From NCBI GenBank assembly GCA_903632075.3, contig CAHIKZ030004549.1:245001-309000 (forward strand): a stretch of 64,000 nt of DNA, in the 5' to 3' direction. The notes under the pieces are model-generated. The model worked only from the letters and a program-made list of their open reading frames with translations, ran no database searches and was not told the DNA's origin. The DNA is from Acanthosepion pharaonis. Its lineage: Eukaryota > Mollusca > Cephalopoda > Sepiida > Sepiidae. The translations under genes were made by a program, and so were the position numbers. This document shows, piece after piece, positions 44,382-54,400 of this stretch (positions are counted from its first letter, which is position 1; each line of letters begins with the position of its first letter).

Positions 44382-44622
44382 ATACAGGGTAAGTCAAAAA
44401 AATGTTTATACTTCTTTGTGAGTGCCTTTATTAGAAAAGCAGAACTGATAGCATAATTTCAGACAGTCTCCACCTGTTCACCATCCTTGACAATGTGGAA
44501 TATTCCAAGTATTTGTTGATAAGAATGGGGAACGGGTGGAGACTGTCTGTTTTTTTTTCCCCCTCTAATAAAAGCACTCCCCAAAAAGCATTAGCATTTA
44601 TGTTTTTTTACTTACCCTGTAT
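44382..44622. mobile_element. 241-bp foldback TIR element
   Basis: Ends ATACAGGGTAAGT and ACTTACCCTGTAT are inverted, each next to TA. Further in, ACAGTCTCCACCTGTTC (44464) pairs with GAACGGGTGGAGACTGT (44533), so the whole element can fold. The ends resemble mariner-type TACAGGGTG terminal repeats. No transposase frame. Confidence 0.8.
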
Positions 44623-44895
44623 TACTCAAAGAAAACTGTTTTCCCTGCAATCTAAAAACTTGCCACTTTGGTCCAAATGAGTATAAATGGTTGACCCGTG
44701 ATGTTGCTGGTCAATTTGAACTGCTGTCTTGAGTGATACATTGTGAAAGATAAAAGTCATAGGTTCATGTCGACAGAAGTTTTTGTGATAACATCAGCCA
44801 GATAAAAAAAAAACAAACAAATTATAATACCACATGTCCATAAAGTCTGTGTGCAATTTAAAATACTTGTAGCTTTCTAACTATACCTTATATAA

Positions 44896-45390
44896 TACAA
44901 TATAGCTGGCCTCTCATATTCAAGGCTATCTGTCTACTAGGATGGCTAGACAATCACTATTGCAGATGCTTTCTCAGATGCATTTATGTTTATTCAACAC
45001 CCACAGAGTCCACCTGTGATTTAAACTGCAACTATGCTGAGCAGACCTTAGTTACAGTTTCTGGGAAAGAGCATGTTATCTAGCATGATCAACAGCTTGA
45101 ACAAGGCTAGCACGCTCAAGCCCTCAACCACGATGACTTGTGATTTCATCCTAGCACAGCTATTGATGACCACCAAGTGTTCCATCCACCCAATTTCACT
45201 CACAAGGCTTGGGTCAACCCATGGTATGGTTTTCATGTACTTTCCAAAGGTGCCGCACAGTGGGAACGACCCCTTCCAGTCTGATAACATTAGAAAGTCT
45301 CCTTCCTGACAAATCGACCATAGTGAGATCCAAACCCGGGTCTCATAGTCAGAATGCAAATGGTCTAACCACTCAGCCACGTGCCCATAA
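44896..45390 (-). repeat. tRNA-headed SINE with 13-bp target duplication
   Basis: ATACCTTATATAA occurs at both 44883-44895 and 45391-45403, a perfect target site duplication. The head is on the minus strand at 45387: GGGCACGTGGCTGAGTGGTT, then a B-box-like CCCGGGTTTGGATCTCAC, as in a tRNA. The body of about 420 bp is shared with 58640-58900 on the plus strand (ATCACAAGTCATC, AAATCACAGGTGGACTCTGT-like segments). The length of about 495 bp is long for a SINE. The minus-strand open frame across it is not a gene. Confidence 0.85.
45313..45387 (-). tRNA. tRNA-like head of the SINE (not a functional tRNA)
   Basis: GGGCACGTGGCTGAGTGGTT with box A and a box B at GGGTTTGGATC in tRNA spacing. I could not confirm an acceptor stem or a proper anticodon arm, and its position at the start of a repeat body with a target duplication marks it as a SINE promoter. 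Confidence 0.55.
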
Positions 45391-45499
45391 ATACCTTATA
45401 TAAACAATCTGTAAAAAGGATAAGAAAGCTTGATATTTCTAGTTTTTTTGTGTCTTTGGAAAATTTATATATTATTTGTTTTCCCTATGTTTTTTTTTA

Positions 45500-45640
45500 A
45501 TTCTTTGAAACTTCAGAATGACTTCTTTTTTTCAATTTCTTGAAACTTCAGAATGACTTCTTTTTTTCAATTTCTTGAAACTTCAGAATGACTTCTTTTT
45601 TTCAATTTCTTGAAACTTCAAAATAACTTCTTTTTTGAAG
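45500..45640. repeat. 35-bp tandem repeat, four copies
   Basis: GAAACTTCAGAATGACTTC recurs at 45507, 45542, 45577 and 45612. The last copy has AAAATAACTTC. Confidence 0.95.
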
Positions 45641-45999
45641 AATTACAGTTTGGCTTCATTAGATTTCATTTCATGGAGGCATGTGAGAAGTAATATCTCT
45701 TCAGCTAAACCTTGATCTTTACAGGAATTGCAAGCTAGGATAATTGATGCATTTGAAGGTATTAATGAAAATCAGTTACAAAATGTTTTCCAAGACCTAC
45801 GGAATTGTATTACTCTTTGTATGTGTAATGATGGTAGATATGTTGAAAATTAAGAATTCCAATAATCAATTTCACTACTTCTTTCTTATCCTTTTTACAA
45901 ATTGTTTCTATCATTTAGATTTATGAAGCTACAAGTATTTTAAATCGCACACGGACTTTATGGACACCCTGTAGTGATAATCAGATGTGTGAGTAGCGT

Positions 46000-46215
46000 A
46001 ACAGTTATTGATTGGAAGTGGAGATGCTAAGCTGAATTCAAATTCCATCTTAGTTTGTTGCATTAAATTTCATGCTAATGCTCTTTTATGAAAGTCATAA
46101 TCCATCTCTTCTTCACCTCTCCCACATTCTATGGGTTAAATAGCAGACTTGACTCAGCTCCTGGCAGCATAGCCGTCTCAGAGAATCTCTGAATTCAAAA
46201 CCACTTTATTTAATC
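46000..46215 (+). repeat. SINE-like dispersed repeat
   Basis: GCTGAATTCAAATTCCATCT (B-box-like) is followed by ATAATCCATCTCTTCTTCAC, CTATGGGTTAAATAGCAGAC and TCTCTGAATTCAAAACC, the body shared with 2810 and 35110. Confidence 0.65.
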
Positions 46216-46369
46216 TGCTAGGAATGTTTTAATTCTTCTCATTTCTTGTGCAATCTTGATAATAACAGCTGTGAAAAAAAAATTAATTTCATTATGTTCT
46301 TTTAAAAAGAGAAGCAATTATTTATTTTCTAAAATTTTGACATTAGCTGCTTTTTATAATTTCTCTATT

Positions 46370-46610
46370 GGGTAGTGTAGCTGATATTGATGTGTAAAGT
46401 GGAAGTGGTGAACCACATTCAAATTCTGGGTAAGTCTGTTCTCTTCACTTTCGCATCAATACCCTTGGGAACAGCATGAATCCGTTTCTTCTACCCCACC
46501 ACCAACTAGAAAATAAATAACAGGGTAGACTGTATTCTCTGGCCTTAAGTGGCAATCTAAAAGAAAGAAAAATCAAATTCAAAACTATGACGAATGGAAC
46601 TGGAACCACT
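46370..46610 (+). repeat. SINE-like dispersed repeat
   Basis: CACATTCAAATTCTGGGTAA, then ATGAATCCGTTTCTTCTACC, AACAGGGTAGACTGTATTCT and GGCCTTAAGTGGCAATCTAA. It is collinear with the copy at 46000, about 375 bp upstream. Confidence 0.65.
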
Positions 46611-46929
46611 CCCTTGTCTTATATAATATAGAAAAGGAAGCTGTGGAGAAGACAACAAAAAACTGCTCCAAATTCAAAACTGTGAAGAAAACAACAGAGA
46701 AAGCACTGTACTATCTTTCCTCTTGTTAAAACTGAGGTTTTTACTATAAAAATTACATGACAATCTGTAGTTAACAACACAGCAGGAATACTGAGGCAAG
46801 ACAAACAATAATTAAACCAATATCACGATAATAACTTTTACTATGACTGATTGAAAAGAACAAGGGAAATATCTTAGTTTACAAAGTTCACTCTATATAA
46901 GGCCCAAAAATCATTCAAGGTAGAGAATT

Positions 46930-47096
46930 ACTGAAGGTTGTTTTTTAAGCAGTAAGAGGCACAGTTTATGGAAATATGTCGGGAAGATAATGGTTACCTA
47001 TAGACTTGAACAGGTTAAGATTTTAGTAGTTGAGAAAGCATTCTCTTGGGAGTTGGTTCCACAAAGTTCATGGGAAGAAGCTGTTCAAGCAGAACT
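46930..47096 (-). pseudogene. LINE C-terminal fragment
   Basis: It is homologous to 3340-3510 (for example CAGTAAGAGGCACAGTTTAT against GAGTAAGAGGTACTGTTTAT and TCTCTTGGGAGTTGGTTCCA against CCTCTTGGGAATCAGTTCCA). Minus-strand frames resemble the NSLPREVF...NLxxFKxRVNxYL end of LINE proteins. Confidence 0.6.
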
Positions 47097-47099
47097 TAT

Positions 47100-47220
47100 T
47101 TCTCCATGAAGAAATATGAAGGGAGTGGGGTTCCCCGTACAGTCACTGAAGTTAAACAACATTGAGCCTGATTGATTCCTAGATGGGTGACCACTTGGAA
47201 ATACCAAGCTTGGATGTGTA
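47100..47220 (+). pseudogene. 5S rRNA-like sequence
   Basis: GGGGTTCCCCGTACAGTCAC, TGAAGTTAAACAACATTGAG, CCTGATTGATTCCTAGATGG and GTGACCACTTGGAAATACCA follow the animal 5S sequence in order from about nt 28 to the 3' end. The C-box is better kept than in the copy at 21492. The 5' quarter is not recognisable. It runs straight into SINE-like body sequence. Confidence 0.8.
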
Positions 47221-47345
47221 GGGATTTAATGGCTAATGGCTTGGAATTGTTAGTCGCAAACTGAGTTCCAATTTTAGTTTGGTTCATTATATTCCCTAAC
47301 ACAAAAATATCCTTGGCATGACTCTGCCTCTTCTCCCTCCAGCTA
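47221..47345 (+). repeat. SINE-like body following the 5S-like head
   Basis: AACTGAGTTCCAATTTTAGT and CTCTGCCTCTTCTCCCTCCA, then GCTATGGGTTCATTAG, match the body at 2810, 35110 and 59720. Confidence 0.65.
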
Positions 47346-47349
47346 TGGG

Positions 47350-48635
47350 TTCATTAGTAAGATTTCTATCACTAAAAACATTATTATCTCCAAAACGAAT
47401 AAAATAAATAAAATTGTATACAAAATGTTTAGATTTTGGCTTTAACTAACCCATAATATTTGATGAAAATACTTTCCAGTAGACAAGCAGTCAGGCAAGT
47501 TTCAAATTCCATCCAGAGTTTTATATCAAAGTGGTTCATTAACATGAGTTCAAATGAAAGGTAACAATTACTACACACCTGGATAGATGAAGACCCCTCT
47601 CTGGTAAAATCCAATTTGTTTTTGTTTGTTTTTTTTTCTCCAGTAATCCTAATTAGCTCTATTTAACTGTAATTAATCACAGTTAAACCCCTTATTAACC
47701 TTACTTAACCCTAACCCCATTATTGACTGAATTTCTAGGATGAATTTCATCATTATGGTCCTCCCTGTTGAATATATCCCTTATTCTTGTTTAGTATTGC
47801 TTAGTACTGTTTTTTCTGTTCCCACTGAGTCTATATCATCAAATACATGGACAAGGTTTTAATCTGCTAGGCTTTTGTCCTATAGGACATTCCTGAGTTT
47901 AGAACTTGGAGTCTTAAACCTAAGCTGCCTGCTGCTGCATACTTGACTGCATTCATCAAAACTTCTTTCTTACTGTTGTTGCTGTAATTTCTCTTTAGTT
48001 ATTAATAGTTTTGATGTTGTTCTCATTTCTTTGCTAGGCCTATTGAAGAAGCCCTCGGAGCCTAGCAAAGGAACTGATTTATATTGATGTCTGATTCTCC
48101 AATATACTTCTCTGTCTAACATTTTTACTTCCTTCCGCAGGACTTGCAGACTACTCTTTTCTTTTTATTTATGATCAGCCATGCCTGATTTCATTGTCTT
48201 GACTCTAATTACAGTTTTTCAATGTTCCTCCAATCTTACTTTTGGAGGGTGGCTGCTTTCACCTTTATATTCTTTGCCACAACTATAAGGAATGGAATTA
48301 CCCACACTTCTTGGTAATGTTCTCTTCTGTGTTAGGTTTGACTTGACAGAGATTTCTCCATAGGGTTCAGCTGCTTCTGAATATTATCTTGATGTTTTAT
48401 GGACCACAGATCTTCTGAATCTTTTCCAAGAAGCCCTTACATAAGAGAGAGAGAGAGAGAGAGCGACCATAGCTGTTTTCTGGTCTTACACTTTAACATT
48501 TCAGTTTCTGACTGCAGATGATGATGCTATGTTTGCATAGTAATTGTTATTTTGAAGGGTACATTTGATGCTGATCATTTTGTGCTGGTATATGTCAGGG
48601 TCACCACTTATGCTTTTTGGATGATCCCTTTCTTT
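47350..48635. other. no recognised gene
   Basis: CTTTGCTAGGC and GCCTAGCAAAG (48031-48072) form a small hairpin with an 11-bp stem. A (GA)n run lies at 48445-48462. No coding evidence. Confidence 0.45.
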
Positions 48636-48639
48636 ATGC

Positions 48640-48775
48640 TGTATGGGTGGCAGGACAAAAATTACGAGATATAGCTAAAAGACAAAATTTATTAAGAGCT
48701 ACAAAGGACAGAAAGTTGTGGAGAGCCATAATCACCCATGTCCTGAAGGGAGACAGCACAAAGAAGAAATAAAAA
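48640..48775 (+). pseudogene. LINE C-terminal fragment (KLWRAII type)
   Basis: Translates to KRQNLLRATKDRKLWRAIIT then HVLKGDST, the extreme C-terminus of the LINE family at 4440 and 5950. It lies directly upstream of a LINE copy of another family. Confidence 0.75.
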
Positions 48776-48789
48776 GGATAGCAAAAGCA

Positions 48790-49240
48790 ACTTTAGTCTA
48801 CAATCGCTATCCGACAGACATGATGTGGCTTCCCTCTGTCTCTTCTACAACTATTTTCATGGCAACTGTTCTGACGAGCTACTTTCGCTGGTTCCCAGAC
48901 TGCATGAATTTAAGCGAACTACCAGGCTGGCATCTCGGTCCCACCCTTTCACTGTCAAAATGGTTAAATGTAACTGTCTCTTCTACTCAAACAGCTTCTT
49001 CTCTCACACTTCCCCTCTGTGGAACTTCCTTCCCCTTACTTGCTTCCCCGATTGCTATAATCTTCAAACATTTAAGTGTAATGTCAATCGACATCTTCTG
49101 ATACCTTGATCTTGTTCCCCGTCCTTCTCTGTATCTTTTCCTCTCTCATGCCTCTTTACTCTTGCTCCCACTCTCTGTAAACCCTTGTGTGCTAGTGGCA
49201 CCCCACCTTGCTTGGGGTGAATTGGTTAAAGAAAAAAAAA
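48790..49240 (+). pseudogene. LINE C-terminal pseudogene with 3' end and A tail
   Basis: The frame at 48825-49109 reads VASLCLFYNYFHGNCSDELL, SLVPRLHEFKRTTRLASRSH, PFTVKMVKCNCLFYSNSFFS and HTSPLWNFLPLTCFPDCYNL, ending QTFKCNVNRHLLIP. The 3' UTR ends CACCTTGCTTGGGGTGAATT then a run of A (49232-49249). Strongly 5'-truncated. Confidence 0.88.
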
Positions 49241-49249
49241 AAAAAAAAG

Positions 49250-49480
49250 CAAGCCCATTCAAAATGACCTTCATTTCATGATTGGATTAAATCAAACAAA
49301 CATCCAGTAACACCGTAACCCTGGAACTTATGTAGAAGACCAACGTGACAGGCCCTTTCAAACATCTTTGAGATATCTAGAGCCACAGCTTAAGCTTCAC
49401 CATTATTATCAAGAGCTTGATATACATATTCAGTGATAGCCATTACTAAAGAAGTGCTGATTTTAGTGTTTTATCTTGAC
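49250..49480 (-). pseudogene. LINE reverse-transcriptase fragment (motif A)
   Basis: Minus strand: MAITEYVYQALDNNGEA, a stop, then AVALDISKMFERACHVGLLH, KFQGYGVTGCLFDLIQS, a stop, then NEGHFEWACF. It matches reverse-transcriptase motif A and following region (AxALDISKAFDKVWHxGLLxKLxxYGVxGxLxxLIxSFLSxR); the catalytic aspartate is kept. Its downstream end abuts the poly(A) of the plus-strand LINE, suggesting that LINE inserted here. Confidence 0.8.
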
Positions 49481-49710
49481 CTGGACCCAAAATAAAAAAA
49501 AGAGCTAGCCTCTTGAGATTCACATATACCCAATAGCTGAAAAAGAGGTTTCTGCTATTGGTGTTGACAGTCATCACAGTAAAAAAAAGATTTTTCTTGA
49601 ACACCTCTAAACTAAAAAATACACAAGACATTGAAAAGGATGTGGTTAAACTTACTCAAAAATATTTCTACAAAGATTTCTAATATAACAACCTATTCAG
49701 CTTAAAAATA

Positions 49711-49830
49711 ATAAAAATACTTATATTTTTATATTTAAAAACCTTTGTAGCATTTTTCTTTGTTGTGGGTTGATTCAAATTTGCAACATGCTACAAAGGT
49801 TTTTAAATATAAAAATATAAGTATTTTTAT
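49711..49830. repeat. perfect 43-bp inverted repeat (hairpin)
   Basis: The arms 49711-49753 and 49788-49830 are exact reverse complements (each contains AACCTTTGTAGCAT or its mirror), with a 34-base spacer. The arms are too alike to be old. It may be a foldback or MITE; TA lies near both outer ends. Confidence 0.95.
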
Positions 49831-49834
49831 TTAC

Positions 49835-50585
49835 ATGTTTTTTTTAACTAAATTTTTCTCTGTGCATATGAGTGTTAAAGTTCTTGCATTAAAGTTCCTT
49901 GTTTGTATCTGTTAAGATAAAAAGAAATGTGACTTCTCCGCATGTAAATATTAAAAAAAGACAAGGAAGAAAGTGTGGGGGAAAAGTGTAAGTGTCAAAT
50001 AGTGTAGTGAGGAAGAGTATTGCATGTCATGTTGCTAGATGAGGAAGTGAGGTGAATGAGTAAAGGAATTTCTTTGAATCTGATGCATCATGAACTGCTG
50101 TCATATGTTACCATCTCTATCTCCTCACTGTTTTTGTCCATCTAGAGACTTTACTTAAATAACCTTCAAAGGGATCACAAAGCATTTTTTTTATTGTTGG
50201 CAGGAATGCAACCCATTGGTTGAAAAATGTTAAATATGTATTTTCAAAGGATTAATTTATTAACTGGAAGGATGTGTGAATCCCCCAACTCAGAAACTAT
50301 TTTTTTTCTCATTTAATGATCAACTGTCTTAGTGTTTATTTCTGTCTTCACTCCACAGATCTGTAGACCTATAGATTAGACAGGATTCCACTTTCGGTTT
50401 TGAATTCTAAGTTTTCTGACTCTTAGACTGATTGCCAAATCTGTTCTTCTATTTTATCTATAGTTGGGACATGGAAGAGCGATTTCTTCATACCGTTCCA
50501 AAGAGGAAATTGCGGAGTAAGCACAAAAACTGTCTCAGCAGGAATTTGAACTCAGTTTATCAATTCTATATTTTTTCTATCTTCT
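49835..50585. other. no recognised gene
   Basis: AT-rich, no family match. Confidence 0.45.
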
Positions 50586-50589
50586 TCTT

Positions 50590-50960
50590 CTATGTACTGT
50601 CTTCCTTCATGATATAGGTGATCGTGGCTCTCCACATATTCCTATCTATTTTTCCACTTTTGCTAAGGCTCCACTCTAATTCTGCCATCCATTTACACAA
50701 ACTCTCTCTCTTGCCTTTACTATTTCCTGTGAGGATTAAGTTTTCCAAGCCCTCCTTCCTCATTATGTGTCCAAGGAATTTCAGCTGTATTTTCCTGATT
50801 TTGAGTAGAAGTGTTCTTTCTGTTGCCATTTTCTTTAAGACTTCTTTGTTGATTACTCAAACTGTCCATAGAATTTTCAGTATCCTTCTGTAGAACCACA
50901 TTTCTGCTGCCTTCAAGTTTTGTTTACCTCATCCATGGGGAAATTGTCCACTGTTATTAA
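50590..50960 (-). pseudogene. LINE C-terminal region (KLWRAMI type)
   Basis: The minus strand reads MATERTLLLKIRKIQLKFLG, HIMRKEGLENLILTGNSKGK and then MWRATITYIMKEDST. The AAEMWFYRRMLRI equivalent lies upstream in another frame (near 50910). Same family as 5950-6345. The RQR linker is shortened. Confidence 0.82.
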
Positions 50961-51004
50961 ATATTAAGCTTAAAATTATTGATAAATATTTCTTATTTGG
51001 GGTT

Positions 51005-51200
51005 CTTCAACATGATGTAATGGTTAATAAATTTGTCTCACTAGGTCATTAACAACAGAGTCATGAGTTTGATTGCCACTTGGTGCTCCCTATTTTCGGC
51101 CTTGTGCCACATCTAAGCTATGATTAGTAAATCATTTTACAACTGAATATACATGCGGCCTTGTGCCACACATCTAAGCAACACTTAGTAAATCACTGAA
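51005..51200 (+). repeat. tRNA-like SINE head and body
   Basis: GATGTAATGGTTAATAAATT and, 40 bp on, TCATGAGTTTGATTGCCACT have A- and B-box character. They are followed by CCTTGTGCCACATCTAAGC and a near-repeat of it at 51158. Confidence 0.55.
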
Positions 51201-51370
51201 TATGTTTTATTTCCTAATCGTAGTCTGGTACAAGGCCAGTAATGTGAAGCCTCCAGAACAACAGTTATCAAACCTAGTGATATTGCTTGCAAAAGTAATA
51301 CGCTCAGCTGGTGTATCATCTATTCATGACAAAATCCCTAAATGCATTTTTTTAGTCTAGCTAAGCCGCT

Positions 51371-51452
51371 GTTGTGATGGCACCTAGTGAGGATCGAACT
51401 AATGATGTGGGAGACGAGGTTTTATCCCCATAATGTTATTATCTACCGTGTA
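51371..51452 (-). repeat. tRNA-like SINE head
   Basis: The minus strand has GGTAGATAATAACATTATGG and then TAGTTCGATCCTCACTAGGT, a clear B box in the right spacing. Confidence 0.55.
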
Positions 51453-51459
51453 CATTAGC

Positions 51460-54400
51460 AGCAGAGTAGTGAGTGTCCGTGTCCAGGAAAGCCAAAGTTT
51501 TCAATAATACAGAACTGTAAACAAGCACGCCCGCTACACTTCGAAGATTGTGTCACGTCATTCCTTTTCCTTCCCATAAGTAAGTTGACAATTGTTTTGA
51601 AATAAGCATAGCTAAAAATAGATAGTGCGACTTTTATACCCGAATATCGAAGCTTAAAAAAAAAACCCAAAAAACAAAAAAAAACTATCGATAAATCCGA
51701 GACCTCTGACTGAATTAACGTGAATTTTACATTTACTTTGTAATTTAAATGTAGATTTCATTTTTGAGGAAGTTTTTTCTTTTTCTTTTGGGAAACAAAC
51801 CTCACCGACCTAGGACAGAGTTTCACCCTCTTTTTGGTTGCTAGATAACAGTGACAAGTGGCAGCACAATTCTTGTCTGTCGTCTTTACAAATCTGCCGG
51901 GTTGAACCATACGTTGGTTGCATTTTTACGCCCAGTCTTCCTCTTACAACTGAGTACAATTTAATGACTGCTAGAAGTGGTTTGTGTGCGATCACACACG
52001 GTTTTTCCTCCTCTTCTTCTTTCTTTAACAACAACACCTATGCAACTCGTACAACATCGAAGAAATAGAATTTAAAACTGACAAGTACTTCTTTTCTCTT
52101 CTCTTTCTTTCTTATTCCCTCTCCACGAAGAGCACTTTTTTCGGGGATAAACAGGACTAAATGGGTCCTCTGTTTCGTTAAAAAAAAAAAAAAAATGTCA
52201 TTTACTTTTCTTTTAGTTTTGTACGAGTGAAAATAATATTTAAAACAAAAGCAAAACAAGAATTGCTGGACTTTTCGTATACTGAGGAATATATATGTTT
52301 GGCTAATAATTTCTTATGAGATAATAAACAACACTAGTTACTTTTAAAGACAGTCAAGTAAAATGCGTAACACGGGGTGAAAGTTGCCCTGAGTGTGGAG
52401 GAGATTTTTTTTTTTTTTTACAGCACCGGGAATAATTTTACAAATTTTAAACCAAGGAAACCAAACAAGTAAGTAAGTGTGAAATTACTTTTATTACCGA
52501 TCTTTTTATTTCGTTATTGCCGTCGGCTTTAAACTGAATAAAGTACGACCGAAAGAATCAAGTTTCGTTTGCTTAACATTTATTTTTCTGTCGCTTTTCG
52601 GCAGAAAGAAAAAAAAAAAAGTATATGCGTTTTTATGGTCTGTTTTTCTATTCTAGTTTATCATATTTCACAATAAACAGGTTCTTAAACTTTTGACACT
52701 ATTATTCTTAATACCTAGCTTATTATGAGAAGTACATTTAAAAAAAAAATATTTGTTCATCTTCCTTCAAATTTTTATCATGGTCAATTCAGACTTAAAA
52801 CATAACAAACATTGTAAAAGGGTATAAAATATCTACTAGAGAATCAATAAAATAACTTTTTACATGAGTTTCGGTTGGATACACGTACAGGCTACACGGG
52901 CACATTTACAAGAAACGGGAGATCTTCTTGGATCACGTGCCCACATTAAAATCAAGCTTGTAAAAAAAAATAGAAACACAAACTTCATTCATCGTCTGAA
53001 GTTAACCGCGGTATTTTAGCTGTCTTAGGTAGCGTATCGACATTTCTTATGAGTTTGACTCTAAAAAATGCTGTCAAAAGTTTAACGCAAGGCATATCCC
53101 GATCCGTATATATACTATAAAAATAGTAGAGAGATGCTTCCTGTTAAGAAATGTTGAGAATTTAGTTGATGTAGTCGCGGTTTCAGTTCCCCACATTTTA
53201 AAAAAAAAAACAAAAAAAACTCCTCCTGAATTGCTTTCTTTTTATCAACAAGTCCGTGTATTCCTCCAGAAGAAAGAAAGAAAAAAATACTGAAACCTTA
53301 CGTATCAGAATTTTAGGTGTGATCAGTTTTCCAAATCTAAGCAAAGTACCTTTCTTTGCATATTTTCCAACGGAAAGTCGCCCACGACCCCAAGGAAGCA
53401 CTTGTGTTCAAGATGGGCTTTTAGTTCTGTTTTTGTTTTTTTGTTTTTTTTTGACGACCATTTCTTACCCCTTTAAATTTAATCAGTAAATAATGTCTAG
53501 AATTCCTTATTTTAAAACGAGAATTGTGTGTAGTCTTTTTTTCCCCGATTTTTTTTTTATTTTAGATTGGCTATTTTATTATTCAATAAATTAAATTTAT
53601 AAATACAACGCAGAAAACCTTTTTCTTTTTCCTTGTTTTGTTTTGTTTTTATTACAAGTCATTTCTTAGTGTTGAATTTCAGATTTGTTTTTTGCTTTTT
53701 ATATTTGTTTTATTTAATCAACTTCATGCTATATGTGTGGTGAGAAGATTTTAAAAAAAAATTCATGTATATTTGGCAAATCATCACTTAGTAAAAAAAG
53801 AACAAAACACTGCCAATAATAATTTAAATTAAAATAATGATTATATATCAACGATATCTGTCGTTTCTCTCTTTATTTAAAAGAAATAATTATACATTTT
53901 TTTTATTCGTTTTTTTTTTTCTCTCTCCACGTGTGAGATGTTTTTTGTTTCTTCGCCAAGAAAAAAAATGTGTTCAAACAGTTACAATTAATTTACTGTA
54001 CATTTATGTTGAACTATTTTTTTGGCAAACACGTGTGGTAGCTGGTAATTCTCGCAGAAGATCAAGTAGCAACAAGTCTCCGTATTATTTTTTTTTGCGA
54101 ATTTTAGTATTGCATTGCGTTTTACAGGGGTAATACTTTTTAACCGTTATTTTTTACTTATTATTTTTTTTTATTTTTACTTATTTTTTTTTATTTTTAT
54201 TTATTTATTTATTTCAAAGATTCTGGAGTGTTCCAGGCGCATCAGTGATATGATTACAAAGTGTCACTTACTTAGTAGATACTTTCTTTCTTTTCTTTTT
54301 TTTAAATTGCAAGAACTTGGTGTGTAAAATTCCAAGATTCAATTTTTAGTTTTACCTTCTTAGCTTTTTTATTTGCATAGATTTTTTTTTTTAAATTTTA

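Larger units (their letters stand above)
44830..45971. mobile_element. mariner-type element with TA duplication, carrying a SINE
   Basis: The left end (44830-44877, with GTCCATAAAGTCTGTGTGC and AAAATACTTGTAGCTT) and the right end (45925-45971, with AAGCTACAAGTATTTTAAAT and GACTTTATGGACACCCTG) are imperfect inverted repeats of about 45 bp, flanked by TA. GGGTGTCCATAAAGTCCGTG is a familiar mariner/Tc1-superfamily end. Only about 650 bp remain if the SINE is subtracted, with no readable transposase. Confidence 0.82.

Noticed and set aside
45048..45380. 110-codon minus-strand open frame starting MAEWLDHLHS
   Set aside because: It lies inside the SINE with a tRNA-like head and target duplication; the start overlaps the tRNA-like region.
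45313..45387. Functional tRNA gene
   Set aside because: Box A and B are good, but it starts a repeat body with a target duplication and I could not confirm the acceptor stem.
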